This document shows, piece after piece, positions 1 to 9,799 of a stretch of DNA of 64,000 bases. Within the stretch, counting starts at the first letter, position 1. Each line of letters starts with the position of its first letter. The translations under genes and the position numbers were made by a program. The DNA is from Raphanus sativus (lineage: Eukaryota; Streptophyta; Magnoliopsida; Brassicales; Brassicaceae). The DNA is taken from contig NW_026615419.1 of the NCBI RefSeq assembly GCF_000801105.2, positions 1-64,000 on the forward strand, read 5' to 3'. The notes under the pieces were generated by a model. It was not told the origin of the DNA, ran no database searches, and saw only the letters and a list, made by a program, of their open reading frames with translations.

Positions 1-1754
1 CCGAGAGAGTCTAAGGATCGGGAATGACCTTAGAGTCGGATATATGTTAAACCGCGAGTAAATACCACTAGTTGTTAAAGCACGATGTCTTAGGAAGCAC
101 GAGGTAAGCGGAAGCACGAGGTGTTAAGCTAGTGAGCGGCCGAGAAGAAGCTATCGAAGTACATATAGAATTAAGAGCTGAGGCTTGGAGAATCCAAGTA
201 TTTTGAAGGTATCTAAGTTTGAAAGATGAAAAACTTCGGTTTATTTAATGGAAATTCGAGGTTGGTCGAAGAAGAACCTAGTTCAAGCCTCAAGAAAATG
301 CTGACAAATTTAGAACGTAGTCGGACAGAGATGATTGCGGCACAGAAACAGTCACCAATGGACGACTGCTTTTAACAGGCAACGACTGTGGCCGACTACT
401 AAGGAATTTGGGATTTTTTTTAACCACAACACATTGTAATTCACTCCAGAAACCAACCGACTAGCTCGCGAAAGTTTTCTCGATTGATCATGGGGAAAAT
501 ACTTTTGATATTCGAAAATCTGAACGGTATCTTATAGACCTGAAATACGAACTAATTAAAACGCTTACCGAGATCAAGCCGAGAGAGTCTAAGGATCGGG
601 AATGACCTTAGAGTCGGATATATGTTAAACCGCGAGTAAATACCACTAGTTGTTAAAGCACGATGTCTAGGAAGCACGAGGTAAGCGGAAGCACGAGGTG
701 TTCAGCTAGTGAGCGGCCGAGAAGAAGCTATCGAAGTACATATGGAATTAAGAGCTGAGGCTTGGATAATCCAAGTATTTTGAAGGTATCTAAGTTTGAA
801 AGATGAAAAACTTCGGTTTATTTAATGGAAATCCGAGGTTGGTCGAAGAAGAACCTAGTTCGAGCCTCAAGAAAACGCTGACCAAGATCAGGCCGGGAAA
901 AATCTAAAGATCGGGAAATGACCTTAGAGTCGGAGATATGCTATTATGGGAGTAAATCATGTGTTAGTAGGGAAATGTCAAGAGAAAGACTGTATAGCTC
1001 CTATTTAAAGAAGCAATGTCTTTAGAGAGTCTAAGGATCGGGAATGACCTTAGAGTCAGATATATGTTAAATCGCGAGTAAATACCACTAGTTGTTTAAA
1101 GCACGATGTCTTAGGAAGCACGAGGTAAGCGGAAGCACGAGGTGTTAAGCTAGTGAGCGGCCGAGAAGAAGCTATCGAAGTACATATGGAATTAAGAGCT
1201 GAGGCTTGGAGAATCCAAGTATTTTGAAGGTATCTAAGTTCGAAAGATGAAAAACTTCGGTTTATTTAATGGAAATTCGAGGTTGGTCGAAGAAGAACCT
1301 AGTTCGAGCCTCAGAAAACGCTGACAAATTTAGATCGTAGTCGGCCAGAGATGATTGCGGCACAGAAAGAGTCACCGATGGACGACTGCTTTTAACAGGA
1401 AACCGGCCTCGGCCGACTACTAAGGAATTTGGGATTTTTTAACCACAACACATTGTAATTCACTCCAGAAACCAACCGACTAGCTCGACAAATTTTCTCG
1501 ATTGATCATGTGGAAAATACTTTGATATTCGAAAATCTGAACGGTATCTAATAGACCTAACTAACACATGATTTACTCCCATAATAGCATATCTCCGACT
1601 CTAAGGTCATTCCCGATCTTTAGACTTTCCTGGCCTGATCTTGGTCAGCGTTTTCTTGAGGCTCGAACTAGGTTCTTCTTCGACCAACCTCGGATTTCCA
1701 TTAAATAAACCGAAGTTTTTCATCTTTCAAACTTAGATACCTTCAAAATACTTG
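1..1754. repeat. Edge of tandem-repeat (satellite-like) array
   Basis: Tandem units of about 575 bp, recognisable by the start GCCGAGAGAGTCTAAGG and by an internal doubled CTCGTGCTTCC motif read on the other strand. Units run in one orientation up to about 1558, where the orientation flips for the last roughly 200 bp before the array ends in unique DNA at about 1754. The order of full unit, short unit and inverted tail is the same as at 49467-51216, so this is the first copy of the duplicated end of the large array further along. Open frames inside it are not genes. Confidence 0.9.
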
Positions 1755-2851
1755 AAAACGAATACACAAACTAAAAGAGACATTACTTAAAAAAACATAA
1801 TATATAAATTGATGATATAGTTGTAGACTTATAGTATTCTTTTTTTGTAAGGGATATATTTGTTGTATTCAGAAATCGTAATATATTTAATAAATTGGAA
1901 AAATCATTGAAATTAGACAGCCTCATTTAAAAAATTTGAAATTTTCCAAAACATGGAATCCATTCTAAATTTATTTTGGTTGAACATAAATTAAAAACTG
2001 AAAATTTGGGATGATTCTACTTTACCCGAAACTCATCAAATGCATGGGATGATAGATTAAGATTAATCTGATAATTACAGATCGATCTATGCATGGGATG
2101 AGAGGTAAATAATAATCTTAATAAGGAAAAGAAATTGTTCATAATAACAAAGATAAAAGTACGTATAAATTGATTTGTATCAAAAACTCATGATTTTTAT
2201 TGTCGATTGGGACTTACCATGATATGAAAAGTACAAAATAATCACTATACACAATACATGTTAAGAACAAATTACTCAGTAAATCGTAGCTACTTTGTAG
2301 TTGGTCAATCGATTGGTGGATTAGCATGCTCGGTGATCACATTGTCATTGTATAGTAAGGTATGTGATCACAAAAAGATGTTCTTCAACATCCACTCCCT
2401 CGTACATTCTCTTTTGAAGTGTTGTTTTTTTTGAGCCCAGCATATAATTAGAACCAAAACGCACTCCATTGTTTCCAAACCACATTGAATTAAATGACTA
2501 TCAATGGAAGACCACGGAATTTCTTATATTATATAGATAGTGGGAGAAGATATAGATTAGATTACAAAACCATATATGTGCAACTCTAAAGTTACACTTA
2601 AAATGTCCCATCTTTTAATTCTTTTTCTTAAATCCTAACGCTCATCTTAATAATTCTTATACGAATAGGAGTGTCATACATCAAGTTTTTTTTTCAAAAT
2701 CTTTATGAATTAGTTCTCCTATTCATATACGAATTTTATTTTTATTCAAAAAATTTATTATTTTAATCCCAAAAACGTAAAATGTGATAATTACTCAGTT
2801 ACAATGAAAGAGAAGCTAAATGAAACGGTTTTACAGAAAGAGAAGGAGAAG
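1755..2851. other. AT-rich intergenic spacer
   Basis: No gene seen. It is AT-rich and lies between the tandem array and the 3' end of the NEN-like gene. A small imperfect inverted repeat sits near 2653-2735 (GAATAGGAG against CTCCTATTC). The same spacer recurs at 51217-52302 with small indels, including about 10 bp missing near 51860. Confidence 0.6.
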
Positions 2852-4697
2852 CTAGTGGATCACAAGCTTTTTAGCAACTAGACGGATTCCAGCTCTCTCC
2901 ATATAATCATATGGCTCCAAAGACAAGAAGGCATCAAGGACGGTTCCTGGTTTTACCATGTCTTTGAGCTCCTCAGCTTTTGGGTTCCTCAAAATGGTAA
3001 CTCCAGAGGTCTCTCTCTTGTGTATCTCAGCTGCATACCGGTCTCCAGTTCCAGAAGACTTTGCCGGTATACTGCACAAACAAAGAAACAATCAGGATAA
3101 GCTAAGCAAACATGGTTCCTAAATGGAACCAAGAGAAAGAGACATAGACAAACTTACTGAATCCTTGCGGTAGGATAGCTTGAAATTCTTATTGGGATGA
3201 TTACTGGGTTCCACTCAGAAATGCTGCCTGAATCAATAGATGTTGCATGTGCAGCACTGTCGCATTCTTGCAGTACATTACAGAGACTTGGATACAAATT
3301 AACTACAAAGTTCAACTTTGGTCTCCCAGCAGTATCCTGAAATTTGAAATTGATCCCAAAGTGTACTTCCAGTTCAGGACAATGGAGACGAAGGGGTCTG
3401 TCCCCAAGGAAGAGCTGTATTTTCTTTCTTTGGCTTCCGACATGAGTTGCTGTGATGCTTGGAATTGATATTTCATCTAGATCCAAGAATCTTTCCTGGT
3501 CACCAGTACCCTCAGAGGCAACAATGTCCGTGGGAATTTCCTTCCTCAAAGTGCTCATATCAAATAGATTCGTTTGAGCTTCTGCGTTTGAGTTCTCTCC
3601 GGTCTTCCAATCAGCGGAAGATTTGTTGATATTCGTACAGTCTTCAGAGTACTCTATAAGTTTATCTGGAAGATTTGACTTCTGTTGAAACAGCATGTTA
3701 CATCATTAAAATATATGCAGAAAATCGTGCAGTAGAGTGATTAGGACAAAGCACAAGATAGTCAATCACAAGATTAGAGAGCATACCAAGAACAAGACAG
3801 TCGCACAACACTTGAGAACCTCGAAATTCATCCTGATATCGTCCCGAATGCGTCTGGTTACTAAGTCCAAAGTAGGCAGCCCATTCCGCGAGCTGTCCAA
3901 ACAAAGGTCACAGTAAAACAGAATAAGCATTCAACAAAGCTGTCACATTTGATTTCAAGAGCTCGGAAGAGTAAGTCCGTCTCTTTAGTATCATTGTTAC
4001 CTCCATATCATCAGCTCTCACCCCAAATCTTTGAGTAAGCAACGCCAACGAGTCAATGATACCCCTTGGCTCTGGTGGATTTCGTCCTATCTCAACAAAT
4101 GCTTCTCTTATCCTTGGACAATCAAAATTCAATACGTTGTGACCTGCCCATATCCTTCCTACAGTATAAACCCCCCCAAAAAAATCAACACAACTGAACA
4201 AACCAAAACATACACCAAGAACAGAATTTTCCACTTTCTATTAACGGTAATCACTTGGAAAGATACAATTTCGTTTCCATTATCTTTCATGTACACGCAT
4301 GCAGTTTATCTAAACTATTATATACACACACCAACAAAAAGGTCAATGCATGAAAGACTAAGCGGAATTTTAAGAAAGACTAAACACACATCAACGAATC
4401 AACACAAAAATATCGAGAGAAGAAAGTGAAGCATACACCACACAGAATCAAAGAAATCAAGAGAAGAAAGTGAGACGTTTTAACCTTCGAGAATATCGTA
4501 AACGTCATCAGCAATTTTTGCAAACATATTGCATTGCACCAACCGAGGGGGGTAGTTTCGAAGCTCGACTAGCTTCTTCGGACAAACCAGGATTGATGTG
4601 AACTCTAGAATCGAGTTCTCTCCTTGGAACGGAAATTCTTCTTGACTTTGAAGAGCGCAATCTCTGACCGATCCTCAGCCGTAGTTCCACCACCCAT
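2852..4697 (-). pseudogene. NEN-like exonuclease-domain gene, copy A (frameshifted)
   Basis: Five coding exons on the minus strand, placed from GT-AG junctions: 4485-4697, 4001-4158, 3787-3892, 3158-3681 and 2852-3071. The protein resembles the plant NEN family (NAC45/86-dependent exonuclease-domain proteins, DEDDh exonucleases active in sieve-element enucleation): SILVCPKKLVEL in exon 1, GRIWAGHNVLNFDCPRIREAF in exons 1-2 (cut to the shared core), DSLALLTQRFG, and a long C-terminal region in exons 4-5. Compared with the copy at 52303-54154, exon 1 lacks one T near 4634 and exon 3 lacks 5 bp near 3845, so two frameshifts break the frame. It therefore looks like a recent pseudogene, unless the indels are sequencing errors. 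A probable 5' untranslated exon ending at a GTATGTG donor lies at about 5022-5215. Confidence 0.8.
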
Positions 4698-5245
4698 TGG
4701 TCGGAGATTTGCAGAACTCAACAACCTCTTGAGAAAGCTATATTCCAAAGGAGCAACCGACAACCAGAAGATGAACAAATTCAAAACGTGTAAATCAAAC
4801 ACACCAAAGAAAACAATTTTCTTCTCTCAATAATCAACTAAGCACACAAAACCCATGATCCGAAATCAAGTAAACGAAACCGACTTAAACCCATGATTAA
4901 CTCATTGACAGTTCAGGAAGTCATAAACAACTGAAGAACACACTGTGAATGAGAGAAGAGAAATCGAACCTCAAGAACCAATTGATTTTCGGACTGAAAA
5001 ACGAGAAATCGAGGCACATACCTTAACAGATCGAGGACGGCATTATGGGCAATGGATATAGGGTGACAATCCGTATGAAAGCAAGCCAAAAATCGTTCAA
5101 ATCCGTGCAGAATTGAAAAATGTGATGAATTGAAGTTCAAAAGCTTGTAAAGGTTTTCAATGGAGAAGTGAAAAAGAATGAGAAAAAAAGGAAAGTGTTT
5201 TTCGTTTTAAATCGCGAGAGAGAGAGGAAGAGCAAATCGAATCCC
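4698..5245 (-). promoter_or_regulatory. 5' leader and promoter region of the NEN-like gene
   Basis: Upstream of the ATG at 4697. On the minus strand a leader exon of about 190 bp rich in pyrimidines ends at AAG|GTATGTG (donor at about 5015-5021), followed by an intron before the coding exon. Plant 5' untranslated introns of this kind are common. No TATA box was assigned with confidence. Confidence 0.4.
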
Positions 5246-5394
5246 GGTTCGATTCAAATGGATTAAACCGGTTTTTTTAACCGGGATTCACCGAAATTCG
5301 ATTTGATCGGTCTAAAACTGGGATTCACCGAAATTCGATTTGGTCGGTCTAAAACGAAAACTTAAGCAAACGATTCTTAAAACTTGGATCAATT
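5246..5394. repeat. Short tandem repeat of about 42 bp, two units
   Basis: The stretch GGGATTCACCGAAATTCGAT followed by T-GGTCGGTCTAAAAC occurs twice in tandem (about 5282-5355), just upstream of the NEN-like leader. The duplicate at 54740-54815 is the same except for small changes. No gene seen here. Confidence 0.65.
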
Positions 5395-5863
5395 ATTGAA
5401 GTGGTAAAACCGGGACCTAAGGCTCTCACTACGCGGCCCCAGGTCCTCCTTCCTTGCATGCTCCTTCTCTTGCGCTTCATCCATCAGCTCCTCGGTGTCC
5501 TTGGCCTTTTCCGGTTCTTGGGTCCCCATTTATTGATCGGTCGCAGGTGGAGCCCTTTTGGTTTCGTCCACTTCCATGGCGTCATTCGAGCCTTCGGAGA
5601 CCTGTGGGAGTGCCAACTTGCTTATAGAGAAGTCAGAGACAGTCTTTCTTTTCCAACTTCGCCTTCCTCTTTGGGAGCTCCTGGTTGGTCAGCCTTTCCT
5701 TCTCAGCTTGGAGGTCACTAATTTCTCTCCTTATGATTTCCTCCAGGAGGTCGATGTTGGCTTGGACCTCTTGAGCCTTGCTAAGGGACCTCTCGGCGGA
5801 CCTCATCTTTTCGAATTTAGCTTTAATAAGCTTAAGGACGGACTTGTAGGCTTCGATCATTTA
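5395..5863 (-). pseudogene. Solitary fragment of a Tat-type element antisense ORF
   Basis: Minus-strand frame beginning near 5860 encodes a charged, heptad-rich coiled coil (about 75 residues, with KLIKAKFEKM and LQAEKERLTNQELPKR), then, in a shifted frame, VSDFS-SKL followed by a Q-SEGS motif and an acidic stretch. The Tat element in this window carries an antisense frame at 36377-36679 with VSDFSASKLP and a similar serine/acidic tail, so the two look related. No LTR, RT or integrase surrounds this fragment. It could be a decayed solo piece of such an element or a captured exon. The frame breaks near 5640; the copy at 54856-55320 stays open longer. Confidence 0.5.
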
Positions 5864-6080
5864 GCTGATTATATACTCTTTTCTAATAAAATTACAATTC
5901 ATATAGACGAATATATATTATTTTGAATAATATATATATCTATGGCTTCGATCATGTAGCTGATTATATACTCTTTTCTAATAAAATTACAATTCATATA
6001 GACGAATATATATTATTTTGAATAATAATATATATCTATTAAACACAGTGTTTTAATAGATATATATATATAATTATATA
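5857..6080. repeat. Tandem 90-bp duplication plus AT microsatellite
   Basis: A block of about 90 bp beginning CTTCGATCAT-TAGCTGATTA and ending in an AATATATATATCTATGG-like tail is present twice in tandem (about 5850-5944 and 5947-6038). It runs into an (AT)n tract at about 6058-6080 whose length differs from the copy at 55520-55545. Confidence 0.75.
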
Positions 6081-7029
6081 TTAATTATAATTAATCTATT
6101 GACCCGTGGTTGACCCGTGGTCGAACCAGTGACCCAAGAAATACTCCGGTTAAGTGTTTGGGTCAGGTTTCAAAACATTGGGCAAACACTATTTATACAA
6201 TTTTTGTTAAGTAAACATATCGGTTAAATTGTAAAAGGAAAAACCGTGAAAACTCGAAAAACATTGTTATAAAACCTTATATATGATCTATACATTGTTT
6301 TATAAAATCTTATAAAATGTCTTTATAACAGATTTATAAACCCTTATATATAATCTATAAATTGTCTAATATAAATTGTTAATCGTCAGGGATACCAAGA
6401 CATAATTTTGACTTGTTCAAATAACAATTAAGGTGAAGCAGTGTCAACAAGCAATTGATAAATATGAAGTCTTCTTTCGCTAAGCCATTTTTTCTGTAGA
6501 TAGATTTTTGGGGTTTTTAATGAAATACCCGAATTGATACATTATAATAGCTGATTAATTTTGTATGGTTGATTGAGTGAATTTAGAAATATTCTTAAAA
6601 TATATATTATAAAATCTGATTAGTTTTTTAAAACCTAAAAATCTCTGCAAGTTCAGTCGATCGATGCTTCTCAGTAGGCAACCGGGCGGGTGATGGGCAG
6701 ACCCAGGAATAGGAATGATGCGGTCTGACTTTGTTTTACTCGGGGAATGTTACCCCTTTATTTTCTTTTTGTTTTTCTTGACCCCGTTGGTGGGGTTTGA
6801 TCATGTCGGAGAACGCGAAGTCTTTGCAATGCCGGTTCCATCCAATAGATTAGGATTTCTCATTCGATTAAAAGTTTAAAAGATCAATGATCTAAGAAAA
6901 TTCTTTTATTCAAAATAAATATCTCACAACATGTTTAGTCTAAATTATTTGTTTGGATCTTTTGTGTGAATTATTTTGTCTATGAATCATAGAATATAAA
7001 AAGAAGTCCTTGCAATACTGGTTCCTTTC
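6081..7029. other. Intergenic spacer
   Basis: No coding signal. A 12-bp motif TTGACCCGTGGT is doubled at about 6100-6122 but single in the copy near 55570. A stretch of about 29 bp near 6208-6236 is missing from the second copy. The more GC-rich 6670-6840 segment could be a relic of another element, but nothing is identifiable. Confidence 0.5.
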
Positions 7030-8285
7030 GATAGAATATAACTCAAAGTCATTGCAAATGAGAGGGACATAATTTATTTTTCCTTTGATGGTCATATCCG
7101 TGTATGTACGTTTACGTAATATCTTGTAAACGTTCATGAACTTTTGGTTTTATTCTTAAACGAGCATGTACGGGAATGTCATGAACACATAAAACCGTCG
7201 CTCGTGTCACCTCGACATCTGATGCCTTGTCCGAATAGGATGTCATTTATTAATATTTTTTTCAAAACATGTGTCATTTGTCGCCTCTAGAAAAAAAAAA
7301 CTTGTCATTTCAACTTACCCATACATGATCGTTTAAGAGTAATAACCAAACGCGCATGAATGTTTAATAATATTACTTAAACGTACATACACGAATATGA
7401 CCATTAAAGATAAAATAAATTTTGTCCCTCGCATTTAGTATTCCAAGTATTGGAATAGAAGGAATTGTGTTGTGCTGCATACCTAAATAGAAGGAATCTT
7501 TTTTCCAGGGAATGTCGTGAACACATAAAACCGTCGCTCATGTCGCCTCGACATCTGATGCCTTATCCGTATAGGATGTCATTTATTAATATTTTTTTTC
7601 AAAATATATGTCATTTGTCGCGTCAAGAAAAAAAAGGATATCATTTCAACATACCCGTTCATGTCCGTTTAAGCATAATAACGAAACGTGCATGAACTTT
7701 TACATGATATTTCTTAACCGTACATACACAGATATGACCATTAAAGGAAAAATAAACTATGTCCCTCGCATTTAGTATTCCAAGTATCGGAATAGAAAGA
7801 ATTGTGATGTGCTGCATACCTAAATAGAAGGAATCTCCTTTCCTAGGGATGTAGTGAACACATAAAACCGTCGCTCGTGTCTCCTCGACATCTTATTCCT
7901 TGTCTGCATACGATGTAATTTATTAATACTTTTATTAAAACATATGTCATTTTCGCCTCTAGAAAAAAAATGTCATTTCAACATACCCGTGTACATGCTC
8001 GTTTAAGCGTAATTACCAAACGTGGATGAATGTTTACGAGATATTACTTATAAGTACAGACACGAATATGACCATTAAAGGAAAAAACGAGCATGTACAC
8101 GGGTATGTTGAAATGACATTTCTTTCTAGAGGCGAAAAATGACATATGTTTTAATAAAAGTATTAATAAATTACATCGTATGCAGACAAGGAATAAGATG
8201 TCGAGGAGACACGAGCGACGGTTTTATGTGTTCACTACATCCCTAGGAAAGGAGATTCCTTCTATTTAGGTATGCAGCACATCAC
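7030..8285. repeat. Fold-back cluster: tandem ~337-bp units with inverted arms
   Basis: Landmark GAACACATAAAACCGTCGCTC starts at 7183, 7519 and 7856, giving about 337-bp tandem units. The third unit is followed, after an 80-bp loop, by its own inverted copy: arms 7804-8004 and 8085-8285 (201 bp each) are nearly perfect reverse complements. A further inverted piece at about 7030-7137 mirrors 7690-7800. Transcription across this region would give a long double-stranded hairpin. It resembles a fold-back or long-TIR non-autonomous DNA element; no transposase is visible. Copy at about 56464-57714. Confidence 0.8.
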
Positions 8286-8739
8286 GTTTTTGGAGTGGGT
8301 GTTGATCACATACCTTACGATATTTAGAAATAAATAAATTATATCTGTTTTGAAAAAAAGAAGAAGATAAAGCTAAGTTTCATATTGGTGTACCATTGGT
8401 AGACAATATTTTAACCAAATTTCTGATGAACTACTTCAGAAATCCAAATAGGTATATTTATACATTTTTTCCTATGATTATTTTTATGATTTACCATTTA
8501 TTTTAGAAAACCAAATATTTTAATACTCTTAAAATTGTAGGATTATCACATTCTCCCGTTAGCCTTTGTTGAATTGATGAGGAAGTCATTCTTTTTCACT
8601 ATTGACATTGGTAATACGCATATTATTGCGAATGTAGGGTTTTATCAAGTTAATAAAGTTGTTCCATATGTTGACATAATGCTATTAGATCATGTCACTA
8701 AAACTGCAAGGCCAACGAAAAAATCCTGCCTTTATTAGG
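8286..8739. other. AT-rich spacer
   Basis: No gene seen between the fold-back cluster and the SINE. It starts with a segment sharing a 16-bp word (GTAAGGTATGTGATCA on the minus strand) with the spacer at about 2360. Confidence 0.5.
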
Positions 8740-8756
8740 ACTATTTAAAATAGTCT

Positions 8757-8900
8757 TTTTTTTGTCAACCTTAGGCCACAACTGGCCGGCCCATTAGCCG
8801 AATCTCTACAATTAAATTGTAGAGTCGGGGACTCGATCCCTGGTGTGATGGTGTCTGTCTTCTGTGGACTTATCATTTGCCACTAGACCAAGATCACTTC
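8757..8900 (-). mobile_element. tRNA-derived SINE
   Basis: Read on the minus strand it starts near 8900 with a pol III A-box-like TGGTCTAGTGGC, has a B-box-like GGGATCGAGTCCC about 45 bp on, and ends in an A-rich tail at 8757-8764. It is flanked by a perfect 17-bp direct repeat ACTATTTAAAATAGTCT (8740-8756 and 8901-8917), which is the target-site duplication expected of LINE-mediated insertion. About 144 bp is within the size range of Brassicaceae SINEs. The copy in A-prime has the same boundaries. Confidence 0.8.
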
Positions 8901-8917
8901 ACTATTTAAAATAGTCT

Positions 8918-9246
8918 AATCAGTGCTTTTTATGAGTCTGGAATTGTTTTACCTTTTTTCTGTTTTCTATTAATATTTCTGGTTTTTCTTAGGGTTTTTA
9001 ATATTATCATTTGCTATTATCAATTTAATAATTAATAATAAAATCCAGATTCCAAAATGTCGATCATGTTTATTTGTCTATTTATTTTCCATGTTTAGTT
9101 TAATATTCGGTTTTAAAATTACATGGTATTCTAATCAAATAAACAACTACATAAAGAATTAAATATACTTTTCTAATATTAAACCAATGCAGAATTTTAG
9201 AACACAAACAACAATCACTTGAAAACTATATGAAAAAAATTATCAA
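8918..9246. other. AT-rich spacer, possibly inside a Helitron
   Basis: No coding signal. It lies directly upstream of a Helitron 3' terminus, so some or all of it may be Helitron interior. I could not find a convincing 5' TC terminus. Confidence 0.4.
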
Positions 9247-9278
9247 ACCCGCGCGTAATCGCGCGGGTCAAAATCTAG
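9247..9278 (+). mobile_element. Helitron 3' terminus (hairpin + CTAG)
   Basis: A 9-bp GC-rich stem (ACCCGCGCG / CGCGCGGGT) with a TAAT loop is followed 6 bp later by CTAG and then a T. Helitrons end in CTRR with a subterminal hairpin and insert between A and T; this arrangement, with CCCGCGCG-type stems, is typical of Brassicaceae non-autonomous Helitrons. The element extends to the left for an unknown distance. Confidence 0.75.
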
Positions 9279-9799
9279 TTTATATGCAATTTATAGTACG
9301 ACGACGTTCGTTGTAATAAAAAAAAGTTAAACGTTGTAATTAAAAAAAAATGAACCCGCAAGCACATGGGCTCGTACTCGGGTTTTGTTTATCTATAGAG
9401 GGGGAGGGACGCCACTGGGCCAATTACTTTTTATCGTTTATTGTTCAACAAGAACAATAATTAAATACAATTTAGTTTTGTCGAAACCTTAAAGCAAAAC
9501 GACACCGTAATGTACCAAATTATTTTTCTTCTTTTTGATATAATCGGCGCTGGGAGACTGCCGCATTTATTCTCACTGTTCCAAAATCTCCTACGGCTAA
9601 GCAGATTTGAGAGAAGACTTTGATATAATCGGCGTTGCGCGAATCACTGAATCGGCCAATCGGCGTTGCGCGAATCACTGAATCGGCCAAAACTTCGATC
9701 ACCCAAGCAGACAGGTACATCAAATGCTAAGCCGACACTATTATCTTTCCTTTTGATTGGCGTGACTTCAGACTCTGTTTTTATCTTTTATTTTGTAGT
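9279..9799. promoter_or_regulatory. 5' region of the DUF1985 gene
   Basis: Sequence between the Helitron end and the DUF1985 gene's first ATG. It holds a perfect 31-bp tandem duplication at 9627-9657 and 9658-9688 (core GGCGTTGCGCGAATCACTG). A splice-acceptor-like TTTATTTTGTAG directly precedes the ATG at 9800, so an upstream leader exon is possible. Confidence 0.45.

Noticed and set aside
4031..4429. 132-codon plus-strand frame
   Set aside because: Overlaps exon 2 and an intron of the minus-strand NEN-like gene; no homology.
2355..8316. 16-bp word GTAAGGTATGTGATCA shared, in inverse orientation, by 2360 and 8300
   Set aside because: Too short and isolated to prove a common origin, though the following bases also loosely agree.
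8820..8900. Functional tRNA gene
   Set aside because: A-box- and B-box-like words are present, but there is no cloverleaf and the A-tail and 17-bp target duplication show a SINE.
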